NCBI GenBank assembly: GCA_041200185.1
Contig: CP165730.1
Coordinates: forward strand, 1,116,001-1,180,000
Direction: 5' to 3'
DNA: 64,000 nt
Origin: G041200185 sp041200185
Lineage (GTDB): Bacteria > Pseudomonadota > Alphaproteobacteria > BNTO01
This document shows positions 28,637 through 37,756 of the stretch, in pieces. Under the pieces are notes generated by a model that was not told where the DNA came from, did not search any database, and was given only the letters and a program-made list of their open reading frames with translations. Position 1 is the first letter of the stretch; every line of letters begins with the position of its first letter. The position numbers and the translations under genes are program-made.

Positions 28637-29743
28637 GACAAGATGAGAAAGCGGACGACCATAAACATATTAACCCGTTTGATAGAAAGTTTCAGCTTGA
28701 TTCTGCTGACTTTTCCATCTAGGAATAAACCATACGGATTTATTTAAACTTGACGTTCTTATCAATCAATAAACAAACAGCACTTTAAGTAATTTGTTAT
28801 AGTATTGTTTTCTTCCGTATGACCGACTAAGAGAGTGCATTAGAGCAAATTAAAACTTTCAACACAACTGTTCCTAGCTTTAAAAAGTAATACAATAAAT
28901 ATTTACTATGCATTTAAATTGCTTTCGTTAAAAATATTATGAAATTTTTCCAATCTCTTTGGTAAATTCTTTGCAAATTTTCTCTACCCCTGGAACAATT
29001 TCAAGGGTAGGAATAGGTTATCAATAATTATAACCATTCCTATTGCTGTTTTGTAACCTTTCTATTTATCGTATATCTCTTTCCTAAACCTCTATGAGAA
29101 CTTGGTTTTTTGAATATTTTTCCACCTTCCCTCCATCCTGTCGAATCCAGTAAAAAAGGACCTAAGAATAATAATGATTGCTCATAGATACATAAAAAGT
29201 TCGAGTGATACAATAAAGGTTATGTCTATTCAAATAGAGTTTTATAGCTATTTTTTTTGGATTCGGAAGATTTAACTCACCCGCCCATTGTGGTTTGATG
29301 ACGATGATAATTGTTGCGCCGGTACCTTTTTGTCTCCCCAACAGGACATCTCCGCAGGACTGGCTCTCTGTACAGACCGACATTTCATCTGGTCATCCAT
29401 TCTTGAAAAACACTTCCCAAGTGCAAAAATTTAAACGGATGTCGAGCTCGAGGACATTCACAAGAGCGAGTGACAAGAAAAGACGCTGCTCCGCACTTAC
29501 AGATTTTGCAGTGAGTTGCCACAAAAAGTGCGAGGTTACCACAAGAGCATTACGCGTCAGCGCTATAGAGGAAAACAATTTTGTAAAGACGGTCTCCTAT
29601 ATAAATACTAGCAATTCCATGGCAAGAAGAAAGCGTCATCGACATCAGACCGAGAAAAGAATGAATTAAGTCTAGTATCAAATGGAAGTTACCCTTATCT
29701 GGAGATCTCATTGTGCCATATGGCACACATTTGGCTCCATTGA
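28637..29743. other. AT-rich gene-poor region
   Basis: About 1.1 kb between divergently oriented elements. Short open frames on both strands around 29160-29670 have no ribosome site or recognisable product. A perfect palindrome GTGCCATATGGCAC lies near 29713-29726, just before the polA stub. Confidence 0.5.
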
Positions 29744-30070
29744 CAGAATCCGAATGGGGAAACTGGCAATCCCCTTCAGCGGCAATTTGCTGAACGGCAG
29801 GCCATTAACGCCCCTCTTCAAGGGACCAATGCGGATATTATGAAAAAAGCCATGATCCAAATCGACCGGCTTCTCCGAAACTCTTCTGTTAACATGGTAC
29901 TTCAAATCCACGACGAAATCGTCTTTGAGGGACCGAGGGAGGCGCTTCTCAACACCCTCCCTCAACTCAAAAGGACCATGGAATCCATCCTTCAGGACCA
30001 CCCCCAGCTTTCCATCCCCCTGGTCGTCAACGCTGCAGTAGGTCAGACCTGGCGCCTAGAGAAGGGGTAG
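29744..30070 (+). pseudogene. polA: 3' stub of DNA polymerase I (polA)
   Basis: About 108 codons without a start, opening after a TGA at 29741 and ending at the normal polA C-terminus. From ERQAINAPLQGTNADIMKKA the match to DNA polymerase I is clear, including motif C in VLQIHDEIVFE and the final PLVVNAAVGQTWRL. The exonuclease domains, motif A and the O-helix are absent. The fragment is intact in frame, so it is recent. It could be left by a rearrangement or be a partial duplication of a complete polA elsewhere. Confidence 0.8.
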
Positions 30071-30134
30071 AGGTTTCAGTCTTCCTTTATTACTTGCCAC
30101 CTCTCCGCACTCTCTGGCTTGTAGCAGTCCTCTC

Positions 30135-30683
30135 CTAGAAAGTGTTCGCTCTTGTGTGCATATATCTGTCATTTCGTGTTAACCCCCGTTTGCTTTTCGA
30201 TACTCTCATGACCGAAAAAGGACCATAAACCTCAAAAATTAAAAAACCATCCCCTGTGTCAGTCCTAGGCTTAATTCCGCGCCACCAGGATATCGCCTTC
30301 CATTCTTCTAATGACGGTACTTGAATTTGATACCGAGAAAAATTATTGTTTGGGTTTTTTAAAACAACACTTTGTTTAGTCGGATTATTTTTTAGCACGA
30401 GTTTGCACAAATTAGAGACGACAACTGAGTTTACCTGATAGTTATTGATAGCCCCACCTGATAACTTTGCCGCTCGCCATACCAGATCTGAATCACGGAT
30501 GAGCGTGCGTATCGTTCCTATTAAATTAATCCCTGAACTAAACAACCTCCTCCATTCAGATTGCACACAAACCCCTGATATCATTGCTGCACCAGTTCTA
30601 AGGCTACCTAAAACCTCTCCGTTCACTAGCCCAAACCCAATAACCATCACCCATCCTGCGTATCTCTTCATCTTATCCCCCAT
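30135..30683 (-). CDS. Exported protein of unknown function
   Basis: A 182-residue protein. ATG 30683 has AAAGG upstream; an ATG four codons later has GGGGGA and is equally possible. The signal sequence is YAGWVMVIGFGLVNGEVLGS. The mature part has no recognised domain; it contains paired Trp residues (ISWWRG) and a basic C-terminus. It starts 21 nt after the stop of the next exported gene on the same strand, so the two are probably co-transcribed. Confidence 0.75.
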   Translation of the reverse strand: MGDKMKRYAGWVMVIGFGLVNGEVLGSLRTGAAMISGVCVQSEWRRLFSSGINLIGTIRTLIRDSDLVWRAAKLSGGAINNYQVNSVVVSNLCKLVLKNNPTKQSVVLKNPNNNFSRYQIQVPSLEEWKAISWWRGIKPRTDTGDGFLIFEVYGPFSVMRVSKSKRGLTRNDRYMHTRANTF

Positions 30684-30704
30684 TAAACCTTTAAAAGCCT
30701 GCCT

Positions 30705-31205
30705 CTAGCACCCACATTTCAATGAATCAAGGAAATGCTTGCCTTTTTCACCATTTATGAAGCGACTATACCCTTCCATCCCGAGCAACGAGAATAGCTT
30801 TGAGTGAACCGAATTAATGATAATCGATGTCTTCTCCTTGTTCTCTTCCATGATCCCCCTTATTTCATCCACCACGCCATCATAAATTTTTTGATCTTTA
30901 ACGTTTAGCCTATCAATTGCCAGTTCAATCTGATCATCAATTTTACCCCACTCTCTCAGTTGCTCTTCAAAAATTTGCGAATCACTGCCATCCCTCTTTT
31001 TCTGTCCTTTCTTCAACTGATTTGGCTCGTATTTACTGCCAGGAACTTTGTTCATCTGTTGTTTCGGTTGAATAACTCGCTGTCTATTGCCAGTCATATT
31101 TGCTGCACCACGAAGCGGCTCCCCCGGTCTCACTGCAACCTCACTCGCATTCCCTACAACAGCTATACCTAGTGCCAAGACGGCTCCTTTCCACATGGTG
31201 ATCAT
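30705..31205 (-). CDS. Exported helical protein of unknown function
   Basis: 166 residues. ATG 31205 has GAGG 6 nt upstream. A signal peptide (WKGAVLALGIAVVGNAS) precedes a basic, Gln/Lys-rich linker (about 25-75) and a helical C-terminal domain ending in LKCGC. No family is recognised. It is the first gene of a probable two-gene unit with the exported protein at 30135. Confidence 0.75.
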   Translation of the reverse strand: MITMWKGAVLALGIAVVGNASEVAVRPGEPLRGAANMTGNRQRVIQPKQQMNKVPGSKYEPNQLKKGQKKRDGSDSQIFEEQLREWGKIDDQIELAIDRLNVKDQKIYDGVVDEIRGIMEENKEKTSIIINSVHSKLFSLLGMEGYSRFINGEKGKHFLDSLKCGC

Positions 31206-31389
31206 TTTGACCTCACTTTAAAAAAACTCTCTCTTCTTTGTTCTTAGCGCTTTTCTTTTCTTCTTGCAAGAGGGGTAAATTTTGTGCATTTTTCTTAAAA
31301 GGTTATTTTTTGTTAACCTTTGTTAAGGCTGTCAGCTGTCGTTGAGGTTAATGCGTGGGGTCTGGAGGTGGACGAGGGAGGCCGCTAGG

Positions 31390-32739
31390 TTACAGGGCCA
31401 CGGAGTTTCGCGTTTTTTCTCGTCGTTTTCTCTCCCAGTCGGCTTTGATGATCTGTTGAGCCCGGGAAAGAGAAAGGGAACCTGGCAGGACGTCCTTGGT
31501 GATAACGCTGCCGGCTCCAACACACGACGCAGCTCCAACGGTTACGGGGGCGATAAGGGAGGTATTCGCCCCTACAGAGGCTTCATCCTCTATGGTTGTG
31601 GGGTGTTTTTTAAAACCGTCGTAATTACACACCACCGTTCCAGCCCCAATGTTGACACGAGCCCCCACGGTGGCGTCCCCTAAATAAGTCAGGTGCTTGG
31701 CTTTCGTTTTGGGGCCGATTTTGGATTTTTTGACCTCAACAAAATTCCCCAGGGTCACGTTTTCAGCCAAAGAGCTCCCCTGTTTGATGTGTGCAAAGGG
31801 GCCGACGGAGCTGTCATCCCCCACGCAACATTCCGACAAAACACAGAAAGGGTGAACGGTGACTCTCTTCCCTAACGTCACGCCCGCTTCAAAGACTGTG
31901 AAAGGAGCCACAAAAGTCCCCTCCCCTATGCAGGTATCCATCGACAACATCACGGTTTCGGCATCCTGGAACATCACGCCGTGCTGAAGCATTTTTCGGC
32001 GCAAGACCCGCTGAGCAGGAGCCTTTAGCAAATCTTCCTGCGTGTTGATCCCATACGCCTCATCTTCAGGGATTTCTTGATACGTTACGTTGAAGCCCTG
32101 GCGTCTTGCCTCACGGACCATATCCGTTAGGTAATATTCCTTGGCAGCATTACCGTTTCGAAGCTGAAAGAGACAAGCGTCTAAACAAGACTTTTTAATG
32201 GCGTAAACAGCAGCGTTGCCAAGAGGGTTTTGACGCTGTTCGGGCGTTGCTTCTTTCACCTCAAGAATGGCTGAAACCTCACGACCTTTTACTTCAAGCC
32301 TTCCAAAAGAAGAAGTCGTAGGATGGCTTAAAACCGTAGCCCCTACAACGATATCAGCCTCAGGATCCTCGACAATAGCTTGAAACGACGCCGGCTGGAT
32401 GAGGGGCATATCACCGTGGCAAATGAGGACTTTTTCAGCTCGAGGATTTAAAAAAGGGAAAGCCATCTGAGCAGCATGCCCCGTTCCCAAAGCTTCCTCT
32501 TGAACCACTTCCTGAAGGGGGGAGCCTGATGATCGATGCTGCTCCCGGATGCGCTGCCACTCGGTGTGAGAAAAAAGTTCCCCGGAGCCTACCACAATAA
32601 TCTGAAGGGGAGACAAAGTCTTGAGACTTTGCAAAACACCCTCCACAAGCGTCAAGTTCGCAAGGCGGTGCAATACCTTCGGGAGAGGACTGCGCATCCG
32701 CGTTCCTTTACCAGCAGCCAACACAACGGCAGAAAACAT
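31390..32739 (-). CDS. glmU: Bifunctional UDP-GlcNAc pyrophosphorylase / glucosamine-1-phosphate N-acetyltransferase
   Basis: 449 residues from ATG 32739, preceded by GGAGG at 7 nt. The N-terminal uridylyltransferase has the LAAGKGTRMRS nucleotide-binding loop and GHAAQMAFPF. From about residue 245 the left-handed beta-helix acetyltransferase shows hexapeptide repeats, with NIGAGTVVCNYDGFKKHPT including the active-site His region and ASVGANTSLIAPV. It makes UDP-GlcNAc for peptidoglycan and lipopolysaccharide. plsY lies just upstream on the same strand. Confidence 0.95.
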   Translation of the reverse strand: MFSAVVLAAGKGTRMRSPLPKVLHRLANLTLVEGVLQSLKTLSPLQIIVVGSGELFSHTEWQRIREQHRSSGSPLQEVVQEEALGTGHAAQMAFPFLNPRAEKVLICHGDMPLIQPASFQAIVEDPEADIVVGATVLSHPTTSSFGRLEVKGREVSAILEVKEATPEQRQNPLGNAAVYAIKKSCLDACLFQLRNGNAAKEYYLTDMVREARRQGFNVTYQEIPEDEAYGINTQEDLLKAPAQRVLRRKMLQHGVMFQDAETVMLSMDTCIGEGTFVAPFTVFEAGVTLGKRVTVHPFCVLSECCVGDDSSVGPFAHIKQGSSLAENVTLGNFVEVKKSKIGPKTKAKHLTYLGDATVGARVNIGAGTVVCNYDGFKKHPTTIEDEASVGANTSLIAPVTVGAASCVGAGSVITKDVLPGSLSLSRAQQIIKADWERKRREKTRNSVAL

Positions 32740-32811
32740 AAAAAACCTCCGAAACAACTCCTAAGCTAAGTCTCTACGCCAATGTAGCACGCTTCGAAGG
32801 AATCGCAGGTT

Positions 32812-33420
32812 TTATACGTGGACCTTTCCCTCTTTCTTGGCAAGAAGACGCTGTATGTTGGCTCGATGCGTCGTAATCAACAAAACAGCTACAAAAACAG
32901 TGAAGGTCACGAGAGCCGCCGAAGCTTTTCCCATAACCGCATGCGCGCCGACCCACAAGATAACGCCACTAAGGCCTACCATGGCTGCGAGAGAAGAAAG
33001 TTTGAGAATGACGAGGGTTCCAAGCCACAAGGACATTCCCACTGCAAGCGTTGCAGGGTCCAAAGCCAAGTAAGCACCGGCCGCCGTTGCAACGCCCTTT
33101 CCTCCTTTAAAGCGGCTCCAAACGGGAAATACGTGCCCCAAAAGGCAAGCCAGCGCCACGGCGACACTTCCCCATGACGACGCCCCTGCATCCGGAACTG
33201 TCTTGATATAAAGAAAAACGGGGATAAACCCCTTGAAAATATCACAAAGCATCGTTAAAAGGGCCGCTGTACGGTTCCCCGTTCGAAGGACATTTGTGGC
33301 TCCAATGTTGCCAGACCCCTGCTTTCGCAAATCACCCAGTCCAAAAACCTTTGCAAAAACGACGCCAAACGGGATAGAGCCCAAAGCGTACCCCAAAAGG
33401 ACATACAAAAGCACCGCCAT
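32812..33420 (-). CDS. plsY: Glycerol-3-phosphate acyltransferase PlsY
   Basis: A 202-residue integral membrane enzyme, about five helices, that transfers an acyl group from acyl-phosphate to glycerol-3-phosphate as the first step of phospholipid synthesis. Signature segments are GSGNIGATNVLRTG, FKGGKGVATAAG and TTHRANIQRLLAKKEGK at the end. GGAAGG precedes the ATG. It lies 72 nt upstream of glmU on the same strand; both are envelope genes. A PlsX partner is not in the window. Confidence 0.95.
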   Translation of the reverse strand: MAVLLYVLLGYALGSIPFGVVFAKVFGLGDLRKQGSGNIGATNVLRTGNRTAALLTMLCDIFKGFIPVFLYIKTVPDAGASSWGSVAVALACLLGHVFPVWSRFKGGKGVATAAGAYLALDPATLAVGMSLWLGTLVILKLSSLAAMVGLSGVILWVGAHAVMGKASAALVTFTVFVAVLLITTHRANIQRLLAKKEGKVHV

Positions 33421-33529
33421 TTCCCTTCCTAATCTGCGAAATCTCGTTCTTCAGCTTTGAGTCTACTTCTCCCTTCAACTTTGTCAAATAAGTCCAGTTT
33501 GTAAGGGGCCCCGTTTTAGAAGACGATTC

Positions 33530-34285
33530 CTACGCCGTCACGATCACCGAAGCCTGAGCTCCAGCTAGGGGGATATCCCGCTCAAGAGACCGACGAAAAC
33601 TGAAGAAGAGATCCCTTTGTAAGTAAGTATCAACTTCGATGTCGTCGATTTCGAATACACCTAAGCGGTTGAGTTGCTTTTTCGCCAGCTTCGGAAGGTC
33701 AAAACATAGCTTTCCGTTGAGGGTTGCTGCACAGTCCAAATCTTCAGGAAAATGATCGAGAAAGTCTTTTGACACGGAATAGTGCTGAGCATGAATACAG
33801 GGGCCTAGGGCGGCTAAAACGTGCACAGCTCCAAGGGCGCACATCGCCTCAAGTGTTGGTTCGAGGATCTTTTGCTGCAGCCCACGCCAACCACAGTGAA
33901 CAACTCCTACGACGTTTTTGTCAGGGTCGCTCAGCAGGACCGGAACGCAATCCGCCGTGTATACTGCCAACAAAACGTTCGGTAAAGCCGTGACTAAAGC
34001 ATCAAAAGCTTCATCCGGAGACGGCGCATCTTCCACCCTTTCGACAACTTTCACCGTGGCAGTGTGCTGTTGCTGAGTGAAAAAAGCCCTCTCGAGGGGG
34101 ACTCCCATGACCTGTGCGATGCAGGCTCGATTTTTCAAAACAACGGAATCCTCCTGACTTCGTCCCAAAGCGACGTTTAAAGGGACAGCGTTCTTGGGGT
34201 CAGCGTTCCCCATCTCTTTCGAGAAAAATCCATGCTGAATCTCACATCGTTGGAAGAGGTTGGATTCAAAAAAAGACGACGCCAT
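33530..34285 (-). CDS. pgeF: Peptidoglycan editing factor PgeF (YfiH / laccase-domain family)
   Basis: 251 residues from ATG 34285, chosen for the strong GGGAGG site 8 nt upstream and because family similarity starts there; a longer frame to 34486 is not needed. Metal-site residues are in QQQHTATVK, VYTADCVPVLL and VVHCGWRGLQ, the His-Cys-His set of this family. Family members have been described as removing mis-incorporated residues from peptidoglycan precursors and as purine nucleoside-processing enzymes. Divergent from dut with a shared 132-nt intergenic region. Confidence 0.9.
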   Translation of the reverse strand: MASSFFESNLFQRCEIQHGFFSKEMGNADPKNAVPLNVALGRSQEDSVVLKNRACIAQVMGVPLERAFFTQQQHTATVKVVERVEDAPSPDEAFDALVTALPNVLLAVYTADCVPVLLSDPDKNVVGVVHCGWRGLQQKILEPTLEAMCALGAVHVLAALGPCIHAQHYSVSKDFLDHFPEDLDCAATLNGKLCFDLPKLAKKQLNRLGVFEIDDIEVDTYLQRDLFFSFRRSLERDIPLAGAQASVIVTA

Positions 34286-34417
34286 TTCAACCTCCCTGCG
34301 TATCACCCCACTCTTACAGAGTACCGTAACCAGCGCGGCAAGGCCAAGTACGTGACAAAACCTTTTCTCTTCGCTACACTGCAGCCGGCCGTTGGTTTCT
34401 TTATTTCTGGCGTCATA

Positions 34418-34861
34418 ATGATCATCCCTCTCAAAATTCTTCCTGAAGGTGAAGGTCTCCCCTACCCTTTTTATGCAACGCCTCAAAGCGCAGGGATGGA
34501 CCTCTTCGCAGCTGTACAGGAACCGAAAATTCTAGCACCTGGCGAGCGAACTCTCATTCCTACAGGGCTTAGCATGGCCCTCCCCCAGGATACCGAAGCA
34601 CAGATCCGCTCTCGTTCTGGATTAGCCCTTAAAAACGGAGTCGTTGTCCTCAATGCTCCTGGGACGATTGATGCGGATTACCGTGGGGAGATTGGCGTCA
34701 TCCTGATCAATCTCGGACAAGATCCTTTTACCGTAGAGAGAGGACAACGCATCGCCCAAATGGTCTTTTCGAGATACGAAACCGTAGAATGGGAAGTCGT
34801 CAAAGATCTACCCGAAACCCAACGATCCTCAGGAGGGTTCGGTTCAACGGGGCTGAGATAA
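34418..34861 (+). CDS. dut: Deoxyuridine 5'-triphosphate nucleotidohydrolase
   Basis: 147 residues from ATG 34418; the frame is open further upstream but family similarity starts at IPLKILPEGEGLPYP. All five trimeric dUTPase motifs are present: SAGMDLFAA, RSRSGLALKNGV, GTIDADYRGEIGV, RGQRIAQMV and RSSGGFGSTG at the end. It hydrolyses dUTP to dUMP, keeping uracil out of DNA and supplying dTMP synthesis. No clear ribosome site is visible. Divergent from pgeF. Confidence 0.95.
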   Translation: MIIPLKILPEGEGLPYPFYATPQSAGMDLFAAVQEPKILAPGERTLIPTGLSMALPQDTEAQIRSRSGLALKNGVVVLNAPGTIDADYRGEIGVILINLGQDPFTVERGQRIAQMVFSRYETVEWEVVKDLPETQRSSGGFGSTGLR

Positions 34862-35082
34862 AGGGCTTAATGGGAGGCTGATTTTGACACAGGGCAGCTT
34901 GCAGGAGCAAGGTTCGTATGCGCGTTTCACACGGGTGTGATGCGCTATTAACTACCTGGTAAGATGAGTATTTGCCTAGTATCTATATTGGTATTTTTAA
35001 CACATAAACATTAAAATTAATAATTCATTAATACTCGTACATTAAAATGGGTGTAGAACCCCGGTTATTTATATTAGCCTCC

Positions 35083-36474
35083 ATGACCTTACTTAAAAAT
35101 GTCGTTACTGCTGCAGTTATGGTCCTGGCTGCTCTCAACGGTCAAGTGTTAAGTGCAGGAACAACAGTTGAGTTCCCGAATGTTCCTGATAATCCGGCAC
35201 TGCAAACACCGGGATTTCAAAAAGTAGTGATAGCCGTCTACAGCAAAAATCTCGAGTCTGACGATGTTAAAAAATACATTCCCTTGGCCAAGGACGGTGA
35301 TGAATTTACTTGGATTCAAATTCCAAGAACACACGAAAATCTTTACTTCCCTTTTGATGGCCATCAGCCTACAACGCGTGAGGCTGCAACGTGGTCGTGT
35401 GCGTATGTTGATAATACATTAACTTCTCCTATCACGGAGTGGTATATGCAAATGTTTGGTTGGCGGAGAAGGGCCGTAGCTGGACTTCCTGCTGTAAATT
35501 TACTAAAGATGGGGAAAGCTTCCATTCATCCAACGCCTAAAGGTAAAGGAGCCCCCCGCTCTCAAACTACAGACAAAGCAATCCTAACATTATCCCCTTT
35601 ATCAGAACGGGCTGCTTCTCGCTTTGCTCATTCAAGGACGGGATTACAAATGTCGCGCCAGGAAATATTCTGGGATAACTTTCGTCAGATCGCATCAAAT
35701 CCTGTTGGACGCGTTTTGCTTTACCGTCTTTTGATAGAAATTCGGAGAGAGAATTCGCGTATAGGTGCAATTGAAACAGGCATAAGTGGAAATGATAATA
35801 ACGTAATAAGTCAGAGAAATAATTGCCGATCCCTTGTCATTAGTTTCATAGACGAATCCTATTTTTCTAAAGATGATGAGTTTTTAGGCTTAAATGATAG
35901 TCTGTCTGATCCTATTAATATCTTGTGTATTAATTCATCTGATCAATTAACAGCAGACCTAGCTGACGATCCACTTCATCTTACGCTTTTTCATGAAATG
36001 CTTCATTGGTTTATGTTTTTGAGAAATCCACAGAGAGAGGATTGTGAACATTGTCCGGGTTTGTCTCCATCTAAAGATAATTATATTTTCCGTGCTTACT
36101 ATGGGGATAATGTTGAGGACATTCCTGAAGAGTGGTATGGACAAGACGATGATGAAATCAGTTGTTCGGAAATCCGAACAATTTTAGGAAGCCCTAAAGG
36201 ACCGGGACACGCATCGAAAGAACTACCTGTTCCCGAATGGCAATTTTGTAACGGCGACGACTTATCGGAAAATGCTTACAGGGCATCGATTGGTTTGTAT
36301 ATGAGGTGGGGACATACCAACTCAAATTTTGTTCCCGTAAAATTTTCAATAAGTTCTCCTTCACCACAACGCATTACTGACGCTCATGGTGTTGCCTTCG
36401 ATTGCTGCAAACAGATCATGGGAAAACTCCATTGGGCTCTTCTCCCTGATCAAGCTATTTACGCAGGTGGTTAA
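35083..36474 (+). CDS. Exported putative zinc metallopeptidase (HExxH; M91/NleD-like candidate)
   Basis: About 463 residues from ATG 35083, which begins a good signal peptide (LKNVVTAAVMVLAALNGQVLSAG); an ATG at 35047 is in frame and neither has a clear ribosome site. At about residue 300 the segment HLTLFHEMLHWFMFL contains HEMLH, a perfect HExxH zinc-binding motif set in a hydrophobic helix. M91 peptidases, including the effector NleD, have a similar LFHEL(I/V)H context as I recall. The regions before it (FIDESYFSKDDEF...) and after it (EEWYGQDDDEISCSE) are acidic. Exported and isolated, it could be a secreted toxin or effector protease. Family placement needs a profile search. Confidence 0.7.
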   Translation: MTLLKNVVTAAVMVLAALNGQVLSAGTTVEFPNVPDNPALQTPGFQKVVIAVYSKNLESDDVKKYIPLAKDGDEFTWIQIPRTHENLYFPFDGHQPTTREAATWSCAYVDNTLTSPITEWYMQMFGWRRRAVAGLPAVNLLKMGKASIHPTPKGKGAPRSQTTDKAILTLSPLSERAASRFAHSRTGLQMSRQEIFWDNFRQIASNPVGRVLLYRLLIEIRRENSRIGAIETGISGNDNNVISQRNNCRSLVISFIDESYFSKDDEFLGLNDSLSDPINILCINSSDQLTADLADDPLHLTLFHEMLHWFMFLRNPQREDCEHCPGLSPSKDNYIFRAYYGDNVEDIPEEWYGQDDDEISCSEIRTILGSPKGPGHASKELPVPEWQFCNGDDLSENAYRASIGLYMRWGHTNSNFVPVKFSISSPSPQRITDAHGVAFDCCKQIMGKLHWALLPDQAIYAGG

Positions 36475-36549
36475 TGAAAGAATTGAAAATTTAAAATGGA
36501 TGTCGTAACAAGGAAATATGAGTTGATTTGAGTTAAGAGAGGTGGAGAA

Positions 36550-36984
36550 ATGAAGGTATCAAGAATGGCGCTTATGCCGACCTGCTGTGCGGCGTTACTT
36601 TTTTGCAATGTTTGTTCTGGCTTTTGTAGTAGGCACAACACAGCAGACTCGTTGAATAGACAGGCTGCTAAACAAGCTGAAAACGACTGGAGAGAAGTTG
36701 TAAAGGAGTTAACCAAAGAGGGGCTTACATTAGAAAATTTCCAGAAGCATGAAGACGAGTTCGAAAAATGCCGAGAAAGAGTTGAGAAATGGCCTCGAAG
36801 AGGAAAATTCCGAGCTGCAAGTTTGAGGGATGCAGAGAGTATCATCCGCCAGGCAATTGAATATATGACCTCGAGTCCAAAAGATGCTAATCTTGCTAAG
36901 AAACTTCAAAGTTTCATAGGACCTTACGGCAAAGAAGTTGATGCAATTATCCAGGCAGCCTTGGATAGTGATGGCAACGGGTAG
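36550..36984 (+). CDS. Small exported protein of unknown function
   Basis: 144 residues, ATG behind GAGGTGGAG. A signal peptide (LMPTCCAALLFCNVCSGFC) precedes a highly charged helical mature part (EKCRERVEKWPRR). No family is recognised. It follows the HExxH protein after 75 nt on the same strand and ends at a terminator, so it could be its partner or a second exported product of one transcript. Confidence 0.75.
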   Translation: MKVSRMALMPTCCAALLFCNVCSGFCSRHNTADSLNRQAAKQAENDWREVVKELTKEGLTLENFQKHEDEFEKCRERVEKWPRRGKFRAASLRDAESIIRQAIEYMTSSPKDANLAKKLQSFIGPYGKEVDAIIQAALDSDGNG

Positions 36985-37014
36985 ATATCGGCTAAAAAAT
37001 CGCGCGGTTGAGGA

Positions 37015-37061
37015 AGAGGCGTCGAGATCTTCGTCTATTTGGACAGACGCCTCTGTCTTTT
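37015..37061 (+). terminator. Terminator after the exported protein pair
   Basis: AGAGGCGTC (37015-37023) pairs perfectly with GACGCCTCT (37046-37054). An alternative compact hairpin GACAG-ACGCCT-CTGTC is followed at once by TTTT (37058-37061). It lies 31 nt after the upstream stop in the right orientation. Confidence 0.65.
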
Positions 37062-37268
37062 GGCCGACGGAGCCTCAGAGGTGAGGAGGTACAGTCCCCC
37101 CTCTCCCCTCGCTTTTTCGAGTAGATCGTGGTTCCGGTTCGTCGAACTTTCGAAGTCGTCACAAAAGGCGCAGACGAGGTCGCACCCAGCATACACCGAC
37201 TGCAGGATAGCCGAGAAAAAGGTTCCGAGATAGGCCACCTCCAGGCAGGCATTCCACTCGTTTCTCAT
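37035..37268 (-). CDS. Small ORF overlapping the stop of the uvrA stub
   Basis: 77 codons from ATG 37268, whose ATGA overlaps the stop of the uvrA stub; AAAGG lies just before it. The product is Cys-containing (CDLVCAFCDDFESS) and charged, without recognised domain. If the stub is not translated this ORF would have lost its coupling, and it may be non-functional. Low confidence. Confidence 0.35.
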   Translation of the reverse strand: MRNEWNACLEVAYLGTFFSAILQSVYAGCDLVCAFCDDFESSTNRNHDLLEKARGEGGLYLLTSEAPSAKRQRRLSK

Positions 37269-37388
37269 CCTTTCGTGGGCCTTCGGCGTAGGTATTTCTT
37301 CAAGTAGGCGCCCGTATAGCTGTGGGGATTTTTTGCGACGTCTTCCGGCGTTCCCTCGGCAATGACTTGGCCTCCACCATCTCCCCAA
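37265..37388 (-). pseudogene. uvrA: 3' stub of excinuclease ABC subunit A (uvrA)
   Basis: About 40 codons after an in-frame TAA read GDGGGQVIAEGTPEDVAKNP and then HSYTGAYLKKYL before a TGA at 37265-37267. This is the characteristic C-terminal end of UvrA, the damage-recognition ATPase of nucleotide excision repair. The rest of the gene is missing upstream. As with the polA stub, only the 3' end survives in good condition, so the break looks recent. Confidence 0.75.
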
Positions 37389-37756
37389 GCGCTGGAGGAA
37401 CTTTATACCCATGATTTGTCCTTGGCAAATAGCGGCGAACGATACCTCATATGCACCAATCGCGGAGTTGATTACCGTCTCACGATGTACAACGACAAAA
37501 ACTCCGTCAAAACGGTGCTTATCCTGCTCCTATTTCTCTACGGATCATTCTCACTACATCCGCATTTCTTCACAAGCTCTCGATGGAACAAGAAGTAAAA
37601 TAAACAGGAGAATAGCTGACTTCGTCGATAGCTCAAGCCCTCCAATCAAAGACCGGCTCATTTTTATTCCCTATCAGCTTCTTACCACTTAAGCCTTACC
37701 TGCGGTTATTTTTCTGTCAGTCTCCACCGAGACGTAAATTTGGAAAATGATGTCCA
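37389..37756. other. Gene-free spacer
   Basis: Only short frames without ribosome site or recognisable product are present between the uvrA stub and the acetyltransferase gene. Confidence 0.4.

Noticed and set aside
29295..29669. Plus-strand open frame of 124 codons
   Set aside because: No ribosome site, biased composition and no recognisable domain in a gene-poor region.
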